A stretch of DNA of 12,296 nucleotides from an uncultured Oscillospiraceae bacterium (GTDB lineage: Bacteria > Bacillota > Clostridia > Oscillospirales > Oscillospiraceae). Below, piece after piece: positions 1 through 6,639 of the stretch. The stretch lies in contig CAKUJL010000027.1 of the NCBI GenBank assembly GCA_934661715.1, positions 1 to 12,296 of the forward strand. The letters run 5' to 3'. The notes under the pieces are model-generated. The model was not told the DNA's origin and did no database searches. It worked only from the letters and a program-made list of their open reading frames with translations. The translations under genes and the position numbers were made by a program. The number at the start of each line of letters is the position of its first letter. The stretch's first letter is position 1.

Positions 1-2
1 TC

Positions 3-449
3 TTAAGCCAAATCGCCGATCTCTACAGCGTGAGCGTTAGTGCGCTCATCGGAGAAATGCAGCCGCCGCGCGAGTCCAAGCCGCACTACCATATGTTCAT
101 TCTGCTTCTGTCGCTGGCGCTGACGTTCGCGGTGGCGACGCTGCTGTTTACGATGTTCACGATCTGCAAGATCCCGTATCCGGCATGGATGTTCTTTGTC
201 TACGCGCTGCCGGTGGGGTCGATCATCTGCATCGTCTTTACGAGCCTCTGGTGGGGCATTTTGTGGCAGGGCGTGTCGGTGTCGGCGCTCATCTGGACGC
301 TGGGATTGAGTTTGTATCTGTCGTTTGAACTCGAAAATGTGTCGCTCATTTTCCTCGTTTGCGCGGCCTTGCAGGTGCTGACCATTTTGTGGGAGGTTTT
401 CCGCAAGTTCCTGCTCAAGAGCCGGGGCATTCCGGACGCAGAGGGTTAA
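3..449 (+). CDS. XRE-type HTH regulator with four-helix membrane tail (5' partial)
   Basis: The frame is open from the first complete codon of the window (position 3) to TAA at 447-449, so the gene starts outside. The first residues, LSQIADLYSVSVSALIGE, look like the last helix and end of an XRE/HTH_3 DNA-binding domain (pattern: L-x-x-IA-x-x-[YF]-x-VS-x-x-x-L). A short charged linker (PPRESKPHYH) follows, then four hydrophobic segments: MFILLLSLALTFAVATLLF, the stretch from PAWMFFVYALP to CIVFTSLWW, the stretch from VSVSALIWTLG to LYLSFEL, and LIFLVCAALQVLTILWEVF. This fits the Bacillota class of membrane-tethered XRE regulators, probably sensing an envelope state; the ligand is unknown. A GTG at position 30 lies inside the HTH domain and is not the true start. 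The 3' end overlaps the convergent LD-carboxypeptidase gene by 35 nt. The family call rests on a fragment only. Confidence 0.72.
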   Translation, partial: LSQIADLYSVSVSALIGEMQPPRESKPHYHMFILLLSLALTFAVATLLFTMFTICKIPYPAWMFFVYALPVGSIICIVFTSLWWGILWQGVSVSALIWTLGLSLYLSFELENVSLIFLVCAALQVLTILWEVFRKFLLKSRGIPDAEG

Positions 450-1467
450 TACGGATGACTTGCTGTTCCGCGTCCACGTGCGCATGGACGCCGAAGGGGA
501 GGATGCAGCGCGGCACCGCGTGGCCGATATTCAGATTGCACAGAATCGGAAGCTCTTTGTTGGCGATAACGCCGGCAAGGAGCTTTTTGTATTCGTCAGA
601 ATACACCTCGTCCATCGGTTTTCCGACGAGCACGCCGGAGACGGCATCGAAAACGCCGGTTTCCTTGAGCGTTTCGAGCGCCTTTTTGTAGGTCTCGGGC
701 GGCATATACTCCTCGCAGGACTCGAGAAGCAGAATTTTCCCACGCCAGTCCTCCAACGACGGGAACAGGCCGTATTTTTTGCAGACTTCCGGCATATCCG
801 GATAGCGCCAGCCGGAGAACATCTCATACATCGAGTCGATGCAGCCGCCCAGGATCTCGCCTTCAAACTGCGCCGGGCCCTGCAAAAGCTCGAAGCCCGT
901 GTTCTTGTGCGCCGGAAGATCTAGGCCCACCTGGTCGGGGCCGAATTCCTTGCGGCTTTCGTACCAGATATCGCTCGGGCGAACTTCGCGGATGGTCCCG
1001 GTTTTCAGGAATTCTTCAAAATAGCGCTTCGTATAGGGAAGCATTTCCGGCGCAAGCTCGCACACGTCGGGCAAAAACGCCTGCCCGTAAAACGTTGGAA
1101 GGCCGGCCTTATGGAGCATAAAGTGGTTCAGCGTCGTGTCCGAGAAGCCGAGGAAGGGCTTTTTCGTCACGGCGTTTTTGAGTTCATTATTATCGAAAAG
1201 AAACGGAGCCAGCCGGTAGGTGTCGTCGCCGCCGATGGCGCAGAGGATGGCGTCGATCTCGGGGTCACGGAAGGCGTCCAATAAATCCTGCGCCCGGTGC
1301 TCGGGGTGCGCGGATAAGGACGCGAGACCGTCCAACGCGTGCGGCAGGAACTTGACGCGGACGCCGTAGTTTTTCAACCGCGTCAGACCGATGTCCAGCT
1401 CGTGGTGCATAAAGCCTTCGCCGAGAATGCCGCGCGACAGGCTGACGATGCCGAGGGTTTTGATCAT
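415..1467 (-). CDS. S66 family LD-carboxypeptidase (LdcA/MccF type)
   Basis: 350 residues, the usual S66 length. The Ser-Glu-His triad of the family is visible: nucleophile S109 in GFSDTT, E249 in LLLESCEE and H316 in NIGHAVPR; the GGDD turn at 79-82 and the EGEILGGC stretch near 202-209 are also typical. Known members remove the terminal D-Ala from cytoplasmic murein tetrapeptide during peptidoglycan recycling, while MccF-type members cleave and detoxify microcin C-like peptide-nucleotides; the sequence alone does not separate these roles. No signal peptide is seen, so it should act in the cytoplasm. ATG at 1467 has AAAGGAG 8 nt upstream. The gene starts 21 nt after the glycoside hydrolase stop and is the last gene of that operon. 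No terminator is seen after it; it runs into the convergent XRE gene with a 35-nt overlap. Confidence 0.88.
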   Translation of the reverse strand: MIKTLGIVSLSRGILGEGFMHHELDIGLTRLKNYGVRVKFLPHALDGLASLSAHPEHRAQDLLDAFRDPEIDAILCAIGGDDTYRLAPFLFDNNELKNAVTKKPFLGFSDTTLNHFMLHKAGLPTFYGQAFLPDVCELAPEMLPYTKRYFEEFLKTGTIREVRPSDIWYESRKEFGPDQVGLDLPAHKNTGFELLQGPAQFEGEILGGCIDSMYEMFSGWRYPDMPEVCKKYGLFPSLEDWRGKILLLESCEEYMPPETYKKALETLKETGVFDAVSGVLVGKPMDEVYSDEYKKLLAGVIANKELPILCNLNIGHAVPRCILPFGVHAHVDAEQQVIRINPLRPECPGS

Positions 1468-1488
1468 AATACCGTCTCCTTTGCAAAA

Positions 1489-3216
1489 TTATCTGAGGGA
1501 AAGGGAAACTTCGCGCACGAGTGCTTTGGGAAGCTTGACGGTTTTGCGGTCGTAGGTGACAAAGCCGTTGAGCTCGTCTTCCACATCGCTGAGCTGCGTG
1601 TAGACGCAGGCGGACAGGCCCTTTTCCTTTGCCGGGACGATCTGCTCCTGATAGAGCTTCCGGAAGGCCGCGCCGAGAGATTCCGCGTCGGAAAAGCCCT
1701 TGTAGCCGAAGCGTTTTTCGCCCCACGTGTGACCGGGGACGGCGAGGGTGTAGCCGCCAAACTCCGTGAGCGCGACGGCCCTATGCAGTTTATCTGGCCG
1801 GAAGCGGTAGGGCCGGAAGTAGACGTGCAGGCTCTGCAAATTCCCGACCTTCTGGTCGTGCCAGCCGCTGGCATGGTCGACGATGCGCGTGGGGTCCAGC
1901 TTTTTGATGTAGTCCGCCGCGGCGGCCGCGTCAAACTGGCCCCAGCCCTCGTTGAACGCGACCCATGTGCAGATGCACGGGCAGCTGTAGAGCTGGGCGA
2001 GCATTTCGGTCAGCTCCGTGTAATAGCTGGCTCTGGCGATGGCGTCGGTGCGGGCGAATTTTTTATAGTCGTGGTCTTTTAAGTGGATGCCGGTCACGAG
2101 CGGGGCGGAGATGGTCAGAAGGTGATACTTCCCGCCGCCGTTGATCATGTCCTGCCAGACGAGCATACCGAGCCGGTCACAGTGGTAATACCAGCGCATG
2201 GGCTCGATTTTGATGTGCTTTCGCAGCATATTAAAGCCCATGTCCTTCATGAGCTGGATATCAAAGACGAGCGCGTCGTCGCTGGGCGCGGTGTAGAGCC
2301 CGTCCGGGAAGTAGCCCTGATCGAGCACGCCGTTCTGGAAATACGGCTTGCCGTTGAGAAGCAGCCGCGGAACGCCGTCTTCGTCCTCGCCCACGCCGAT
2401 CGATCGCATGGCGGCGTAGCTTGTGACGTGGTCTTCCCCGAGCGTCGCGCTAACATCATAAAGCGCCGGCGTCTCCGGAGACCAGAGGCGAAGCGCGTCG
2501 GGCGGAATTTCGAGGGCGCCGAAGCCCTTTTCGTCGGAGGTGCTTTCCGCGACGGCTTCCCCGTGCAGAGAAAGCGCGACATGCGCACCGGCGGGGTCTT
2601 TGGCCTGCACCTGATAGTAGAGTGTGTTTGTGATGAGGTCGGGGGTGTAGCGGATGGCCTTCACGTAATTATCCGGCACCCACTCGCACCAGACGGTCTG
2701 CCAGATGCCGCTCTGCGGGGTGTACCAGATGCCGCCGCGTTTCGAGCTCTGCTTGCCGCGCGAGAGCTGCGAGGCCTCCAGGTCGTCTCGCACCTGAATG
2801 GTCAGGTCGTTCTCTCCTGCGTGTAAAAACGATGTGAGGTCGGCTGTAAACGCGGTGTAGCCGCCTGTGTGCGCCATGACATACTGGCCATTACAGAAAA
2901 CCTTCGCACGCTGGTCGCACGCGCCGATGTGAAGCAGCAGCCGCTTCCCGGCAAAAAGCTCGGAAACGAGAAGCGTTCTGCGGTACCAGAGAAATTCTCC
3001 GGGCAGAAGCGTCCGGTTTACGCCGGAAAGCTCCGCTTCGGGCGAAAAGGGGACGAGAATTCTGCCGTCCCAGGTGTCGGGCCTATCGCCTTTTTTCGTA
3101 ATTGCATAGTCCCAGTAACCGTTCAGATTTATATAGCTTTCGCGCACCAGCTGCGGGCGCGGATATTCCTGCAAAACGGCGTCGGAATTCAGGTGTTCTC
3201 CCCAGATGGTTTTCAA
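1489..3216 (-). CDS. Glycoside hydrolase family 2 protein (beta-galactosidase/beta-glucuronidase-like)
   Basis: 575 residues from a TTG start at 3216. Three GH2 parts can be followed: an N-terminal jelly-roll sugar-binding domain (about 1-180, with SYINLNGYWDYA and the lid region GGYTAFTADLTSFL), an immunoglobulin-like middle domain (about 185-275), and a TIM barrel (about 280-575). Expected catalytic residues are present: acid/base E423 in AFNEGWG and nucleophile E485 in LTEFGG; MGFNMLRKHIKIEP at 326-339 matches the family signature region. There is no signal peptide, so it is probably cytoplasmic. The substrate cannot be read from sequence; it belongs to a compact GH2 group lacking the extra C-terminal domains of LacZ. 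TTG is chosen because GGAGGG stands just upstream and it overlaps the zinc-ribbon stop as TTGA, implying translational coupling. The open frame continues upstream to 3522, but that stretch lies over the zinc-ribbon gene and is low-complexity Arg-rich noise. Confidence 0.9.
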   Translation of the reverse strand: MKTIWGEHLNSDAVLQEYPRPQLVRESYINLNGYWDYAITKKGDRPDTWDGRILVPFSPEAELSGVNRTLLPGEFLWYRRTLLVSELFAGKRLLLHIGACDQRAKVFCNGQYVMAHTGGYTAFTADLTSFLHAGENDLTIQVRDDLEASQLSRGKQSSKRGGIWYTPQSGIWQTVWCEWVPDNYVKAIRYTPDLITNTLYYQVQAKDPAGAHVALSLHGEAVAESTSDEKGFGALEIPPDALRLWSPETPALYDVSATLGEDHVTSYAAMRSIGVGEDEDGVPRLLLNGKPYFQNGVLDQGYFPDGLYTAPSDDALVFDIQLMKDMGFNMLRKHIKIEPMRWYYHCDRLGMLVWQDMINGGGKYHLLTISAPLVTGIHLKDHDYKKFARTDAIARASYYTELTEMLAQLYSCPCICTWVAFNEGWGQFDAAAAADYIKKLDPTRIVDHASGWHDQKVGNLQSLHVYFRPYRFRPDKLHRAVALTEFGGYTLAVPGHTWGEKRFGYKGFSDAESLGAAFRKLYQEQIVPAKEKGLSACVYTQLSDVEDELNGFVTYDRKTVKLPKALVREVSLSLR

Positions 3217-3482
3217 TCGAAATTCCCTCCTTTGGGCGGCTCGTCGAGGTCTTCTCCGCACTGCGGGCAGCAGTTGATGAAGACGACGCGGTTCAGCAAC
3301 GAGCCGCAGTGCGGGCAGCGTGCGTATTTGAACGAGAAGGCGGTGTTGAAGGTCAGGACGATCAAGCCCGCGATGCCCCAGTATTTTGCCGAAGCGTCCA
3401 GCGTCAGATAGGCCACGGCGAACAGCGCCAGCTCCAGCAGCGTGCAGACGACATAAATGGTTCGGATGGTTTTGAATTTCAC
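3213..3482 (-). CDS. Small membrane protein with C-terminal zinc ribbon
   Basis: 89 residues. Two hydrophobic helices (about 8-27 and 35-51) are followed by a zinc ribbon with two CPxCG knuckles, CPHCG (56-60) and CPQCG (72-76), then an acidic tail. The predicted shape is a membrane hairpin holding a cytoplasmic zinc ribbon. Function is unknown; such proteins are common in Clostridia and are usually annotated hypothetical. The GTG start at 3482 is chosen because AAAAGGAGGG lies 6 nt upstream; the frame is open further up to 3770, but that part runs through a palindromic repeat and over the carboxypeptidase 3' end, so it is not believed. The stop overlaps the glycoside hydrolase start (TTGA), so the two are probably translated together. 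One end of palindrome A touches the ribosome binding site, which could affect expression. Confidence 0.78.
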   Translation of the reverse strand: MKFKTIRTIYVVCTLLELALFAVAYLTLDASAKYWGIAGLIVLTFNTAFSFKYARCPHCGSLLNRVVFINCCPQCGEDLDEPPKGGNFD

Positions 3483-3497
3483 GCGAAGCCCTCCTTT

Positions 3498-3663
3498 TAG
3501 GGTGTATTCTTCCAACTCCCAACGCACCCGGACAGCGGGTCTTTTCACGCTGCGCCGCGCCATTTTTCCTTGAAATACGTCAGTATTCCTGCGGAAAAAT
3601 GTCTTGCTCAGCGCAAAAACTCCTCGCTGCCGGTCACATTGGGAGTTGGAAGAATACACCCTA
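3498..3663. repeat. Palindromic element A (166 bp, 25-bp perfect terminal inverted repeats)
   Basis: The outer 25 bases (3498-3522) are an exact reverse complement of 3639-3663, ends TAGGGTG...CACCCTA. Inside, the arms keep pairing imperfectly to the centre: catttttcc at 3561-3569 pairs with ggaaaaatg at 3593-3601, and aatac-GTCA-gtatt forms the tip. The symmetry axis (3580.5) is exactly the middle of the element. No flanking target-site duplication and no coding capacity are seen. The core ttgaaatac...gtattcctgcg is shared with element B at 4956-5118. It fills most of the gap between the S11 gene and the zinc-ribbon gene. It is probably a non-autonomous MITE-like or REP-like element; a structured RNA is the alternative. 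Confidence 0.82.
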
Positions 3664-3672
3664 GGTAAAATG

Positions 3673-4869
3673 CTATTTGCCGCAGTATGTGCTGTAAAGC
3701 GCGAGGTGGTCGGCGATGCAGTAGTCGCCGGTCCAGGCGTGGGCGGTGACGCAGATGGCCGCGCGGCCATTTTCCATGATGCCGAAGCTCACGCAGCAGT
3801 TCATCGCCTGCGCGGTGTAGCCGGTCTTTGCGGCCTGAATGTTCACATTTCCGGTCTGCTGGGGCTGGATGCGGTACAAAAATTTGTTCGTCATCGCGAC
3901 GCCGTCGGGGTTCTGTTCGGTCGGGCTGGACGTGTGGTGGACGGATGTCAGAACCTCGCGGCAGCGGGGATCATCGAGCGCGGCCTGCATAATGATCGCC
4001 ATGTCGGAGAGCGTCGTGTAGTGGTTCTCGTCGTGAAGGCCGCTGGCGTCGACAAAGTGCGTGTCCTGAAGGCCCAATTCCTGCGCCTTTTTGTTCATGA
4101 GGTCAGCAAACGCTTCTTCCGAGCCTGCCACGGTGATGGCCAGCGCTTCGGTCGCTTCTGCGCCGGAGGGGAGGACCGCGCCGTAGAGAAGGTCCATCAT
4201 CGATACCTCTTCGCCGTGGACAAAGCCCGCCATACTCGCGTCGGCCAGAAACAGGGGGTCAATGATCGACTGCGTCATGGTAAACGTCTCGTCCCAGTTT
4301 TCGATGTGCGCGGCGGCGGTGAGGATGGTCATGACCTTCGTCATCGAGGCGGGGAAGATGCGCTGATCGGCGTTTTTCTGCGCAAGGACGGTGTTCGATT
4401 CCAGATCGATGAGCAGCGCGTACTCGCTGTAGAGCTCCAGGTCGAGCGTTTTTGTATTTTCCGTGACAGCTGCGGGGGCGTAGGTTTTTTCGTTTTCCGG
4501 AAGGGGCTGCTCGGGCGGCTCCTCCGGCGCTTCTTCGGGGGTTTCGGCGGGAAGCGCCTCGGGCGGTTCTTCTGGCGTTGTTGTTGGTTCGGGCTGCGGG
4601 GCAGGGGCGGGCTCGGGTTCCTGCGTGGGCGCGGGCTGGACGGGCTCTGCCTGATTTGTTTTCGTGTCGAGCGGCTTATCGAGGCTGCTCAGCCTGCGGT
4701 AGGCAAAAAAGGCGGCTGCGGCCAGAAGTGCGATTACGGCCAGCGTGATGGCAAGGCGAAGAAGCGCTTTTTGCAGGCGCTGCTTTTTTCTTTCGCGCAC
4801 GGCCCGTTCGTGCATGGCGCGGGTCTCGCCTATGGTTGGAAGGCGGTCGGTCGGAAGTTCGGTTGGCAT
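3673..4869 (-). CDS. D-alanyl-D-alanine carboxypeptidase, S11 (DacF/PBP5-like)
   Basis: 398 residues. A basic cytoplasmic N-terminus (1-36), one membrane helix (about 37-57), a Pro/Glu/Ala/Thr-rich linker (about 72-127) that would span the wall, then the penicillin-binding S11 domain (about 130-398). Active-site motifs: SxxK is S175-MT-K178 in FPASMTKVMT, and KTG is K348-TG in AAKTGYTAQA. The second motif, usually SGN, reads SGA (235-237, in LPSGAEAT). The enzyme trims terminal D-Ala from peptidoglycan stem peptides on the outer face of the membrane. The arrangement of uncleaved N-terminal anchor plus long linker differs from the C-terminal amphipathic anchor of E. coli PBP5. ATG at 4869 has AGGAG a few bases upstream and a promoter at 4900-4928. 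The gene lies between palindromes A and B. Confidence 0.9.
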   Translation of the reverse strand: MPTELPTDRLPTIGETRAMHERAVRERKKQRLQKALLRLAITLAVIALLAAAAFFAYRRLSSLDKPLDTKTNQAEPVQPAPTQEPEPAPAPQPEPTTTPEEPPEALPAETPEEAPEEPPEQPLPENEKTYAPAAVTENTKTLDLELYSEYALLIDLESNTVLAQKNADQRIFPASMTKVMTILTAAAHIENWDETFTMTQSIIDPLFLADASMAGFVHGEEVSMMDLLYGAVLPSGAEATEALAITVAGSEEAFADLMNKKAQELGLQDTHFVDASGLHDENHYTTLSDMAIIMQAALDDPRCREVLTSVHHTSSPTEQNPDGVAMTNKFLYRIQPQQTGNVNIQAAKTGYTAQAMNCCVSFGIMENGRAAICVTAHAWTGDYCIADHLALYSTYCGK

Positions 4870-4899
4870 GGGGGTCTCCTAAGTTCTATCGTTTTCTCC

Positions 4900-4928
4900 A
4901 TCATACCACAAAATGAAACAGCCGGTAA
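4900..4928 (-). promoter_or_regulatory. Probable sigma-A promoter of the S11 carboxypeptidase gene
   Basis: On the minus strand, TATGAT (4905-4900) is preceded by TGG, giving an extended -10 (TGnTATGAT). A weak -35, TTACCG (4928-4923), lies 17 bp away. The start codon is about 30 nt downstream of the -10. The extended -10 makes up for the poor -35. Consensus match by eye only. Confidence 0.55.
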
Positions 4929-4955
4929 GCCCCCGGAAAATTTTTAAGGTTTTTT

Positions 4956-5118
4956 AAGGCTGCACCACGCCATTGCGTCTGCGGCCTTCGCCGGATCTTT
5001 TGACCCAATGCCGCAGTTTGAAAACTTGAAATACATAGAGTATTCCTGCGTTTCCAAACCTTGCCTTGGGCCAAAATCTCTCGCCGAAGGCTCTTGCCGA
5101 GTGACGTGGAGCAGCCTT
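4956..5118. repeat. Palindromic element B (163 bp imperfect palindrome)
   Basis: Outer arms aaggctgcaccacg (from 4956) and cgtggagcagcctt (to 5118) are near-perfect reverse complements; pairing continues inward through gccttcg/cgaaggc, attttg-type and gtttg/caaac blocks to the tip ttgaaatac-ATAGA-gtattcctgcg. The symmetry axis (5037) is the exact middle. Core and inner arm are homologous to element A, while the outermost arms are not. It occupies the centre of the 386-nt gap between the divergent S11 and DegV genes. The rest of that gap holds the two promoters, a tandem tttttaagg pair at 4941-4959, and about 90 nt after 5118 in which nothing is recognised. Short open frames crossing the palindrome have no ribosome binding site and are not called as genes. 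Confidence 0.75.
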
Positions 5119-5215
5119 TCTTCACATTTTGGAAAAATCGCACGGGTAGAGGCGATGCCGGAAGCGGTCGAGCGAAAGGCGCGAAGAGGGGATAGCTTTT
5201 TTTCGGAAAATACAG

Positions 5216-5244
5216 TATACTATGGGCAGATTTCCTAAAGGAGG
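5216..5244 (+). promoter_or_regulatory. Possible -10 element and strong RBS of the degV-type gene
   Basis: TATACT at 5216-5221 is a good -10 hexamer, but no convincing -35 lies 16-18 bp upstream (a T-rich run, 5197-5203, is there instead). AAAGGAGG at 5237-5244 is a full ribosome binding site 11 nt before the ATG at 5256. Confidence 0.4.
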
Positions 5245-5255
5245 CAGAGACTCGA

Positions 5256-6128
5256 ATGAAAACCTTTCAGATCATCACCGACTCGTCCTGCGATCTGCCG
5301 CAGGAGCTGGCGGACAAGCTGGACTTAGAGGTGCTGCCGCTGCACTTTACCATCGGCGGAACGACATATGAAAACTATCTGGATGGCCGTCAGATCGGCT
5401 TTCACGACTTTTTTGAACGCATCCGGCAGGGCGAGGCCGCGTCCACCAGCGCGGTGAACCCCGAGAGCTTCCGGGACGTGATGGAAAAAACCTTACAGGC
5501 GGGGCTGGACATTCTGTTTGTCGGCTTCTCGTCGGGGCTCAGTACGACGTATCAGTCCGGCTGCATTGCGGCGGACGAGCTGCGCGAAAAATATCCCGAG
5601 CGCAAAATTTACACCATCGACAGCCTCTGCGCCTCGCTGGGACAGGGCCTTTATGTCTACCTCGGGGCTTTGCAGCAGCAGGCGGGCAAAACGATCGAAG
5701 AGGTGCGCGACTATTTGGAAAGAATCAAGCTCCATCTTTGCCACTGGTTCACGGTGGACGATCTCATGTACTTAAAGCGCGGCGGCAGAATTTCCGCGAC
5801 CACGGCCGTCCTCGGCACGGTCATGCAGATCAAGCCCGTCATGCACATGGACAACGACGGCCACCTCGCAAACGTCACGAAGGCCAGAGGCCGCAAGGGC
5901 TCGCTCATCGCGCTTGCTGAAAAGGCGCTCACGACGTCCACGGACCTTCCGTCGCAGACGATGTTCATCTGCCACGGCGACTGCTATGACGACGCGAAGT
6001 TCGTTGCGGACTATATCCGTGAAGGCTCCGCCGTGCAGGACATCATCATCAACTACGTCGGCCCCGTCATCGGCTCTCACACCGGCCCCGGCGTCGTTTC
6101 TGTATTTTTCTTAGGAACAGAAAGATAA
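5256..6128 (+). CDS. DegV family fatty-acid-binding protein (FakB-like)
   Basis: 290 residues, the typical full DegV length. Family landmarks in order: TDSSCDLP (8-15) at the N-terminus, the STS stretch (63-65), FSSGLSTTYQS (91-101), the basic loop LKRGGRIS about halfway through, and GSHTGPGVV (273-281), whose H275 is typical of the lipid head-group pocket. Characterised relatives (FakB of Staphylococcus) bind a free fatty acid and present it to the kinase FakA for phosphorylation and entry into phospholipid synthesis. No kinase gene is in this window, which is normal because DegV genes are often scattered. The protein is cytoplasmic. ATG is chosen for the AAAGGAGG upstream. The gene stands alone and ends just before a 13-bp hairpin shared with the convergent transporter genes. 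Confidence 0.92.
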   Translation: MKTFQIITDSSCDLPQELADKLDLEVLPLHFTIGGTTYENYLDGRQIGFHDFFERIRQGEAASTSAVNPESFRDVMEKTLQAGLDILFVGFSSGLSTTYQSGCIAADELREKYPERKIYTIDSLCASLGQGLYVYLGALQQQAGKTIEEVRDYLERIKLHLCHWFTVDDLMYLKRGGRISATTAVLGTVMQIKPVMHMDNDGHLANVTKARGRKGSLIALAEKALTTSTDLPSQTMFICHGDCYDDAKFVADYIREGSAVQDIIINYVGPVIGSHTGPGVVSVFFLGTER

Positions 6129-6133
6129 GAAAA

Positions 6134-6163
6134 ATGCGCGGAAATCTGACGATTTCCGCGCAT
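6134..6163. terminator. Bidirectional intrinsic terminator
   Basis: A perfect 13-bp stem (atgcgcggaaatc at 6134-6146 with its complement at 6151-6163) with a TGAC loop lies between the DegV stop and the YdcZ stop. Read leftward it is followed by TTTTTCTT, a good U-tract for ending the transporter transcript. Read rightward the tail is less U-rich (aattta), so termination of the DegV transcript may be weaker. Confidence 0.85.
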
Positions 6164-6174
6164 AATTTATGCGG

Positions 6175-6627
6175 TTATTCCGCAGCTTCCTTCTGCGAAG
6201 CCTTCGATTTTTCGATCCAGGTGATGCCGAGCAGGATCAGAAGAATGCCGAGGCAGCGCTTGAGGCTGAACACGCCGTAGAACACGTAATCGAGCACCAG
6301 CGCCATGCCGAGGTTTCCGACCAGGGCCAGAATCGACGAGACGAGCACGTGCGTGTGAAGCGTTCCCACGATGATCAAGACCATCGCAAGAAGCCCGCAC
6401 ACCGCGCCGAGATACACCCACGCGGGCACGGAAAACACGTGCTCCGGCGAAAGCTCCGACGGGTTCGAGGTCAGGAAGACGAGCGCGAGAGACAGGAATG
6501 TTGCCTCAACGTAGTTGATCAGAGCGCCCTTTGCCGTGCCGAACACCTGACCGGCCTTGACGTTGACCATTTTGTTGACGGAGTTGAAAAAGCCGTTCAG
6601 GAAAGCGGTAATGTAGTAAAGCAGCAT
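6175..6627 (-). CDS. DMT superfamily transporter, YdcZ family, second of a pair
   Basis: 150 residues, almost entirely hydrophobic: about five membrane helices (near 1-12, 33-52, 67-90, 94-112 and 120-138), then a charged tail (KSKASQKEAAE). Length and pattern fit the YdcZ (DUF606) half-size branch of the drug/metabolite transporter superfamily, in which two short genes probably form a heterodimer. Substrate unknown. The first codons read TTG-ATG; ATG at 6627 is preferred since it stands 7 nt after the AGGAGG, with TTG at 6630 as the alternative. The ribosome binding site overlaps the stop of the upstream partner gene 12 nt away, so the two are co-transcribed and probably co-translated. A terminator follows directly. 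Confidence 0.82.
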   Translation of the reverse strand: MLLYYITAFLNGFFNSVNKMVNVKAGQVFGTAKGALINYVEATFLSLALVFLTSNPSELSPEHVFSVPAWVYLGAVCGLLAMVLIIVGTLHTHVLVSSILALVGNLGMALVLDYVFYGVFSLKRCLGILLILLGITWIEKSKASQKEAAE

Positions 6628-6639
6628 CAAAGTCCCTCC

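Noticed and set aside
1339..2826. Two adjacent 247-codon plus-strand frames opposite the GH2 gene
   Set aside because: Antisense shadows of a high-GC gene; no conserved motif or RBS.
3217..3522. N-terminal extension of the GH2 frame upstream of the TTG
   Set aside because: It overlaps the zinc-ribbon gene in another frame, is Arg/Pro-rich without GH2 similarity, and a good RBS stands directly before the TTG at 3216.
3483..3770. Long N-terminal extension of the zinc-ribbon frame
   Set aside because: It reads through palindrome A and the 3' end of the S11 gene; the GTG at 3482 has a perfect RBS.
3604..4947. 447-codon plus-strand open frame opposite the S11 gene
   Set aside because: Gly/Arg/Val-rich antisense shadow of a gene with clear catalytic motifs; no RBS or family resemblance.
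4901..5238. Two small open frames (one on each strand) across palindrome B
   Set aside because: Coding on both strands of a palindrome is expected by symmetry; neither has an RBS or a recognisable domain.
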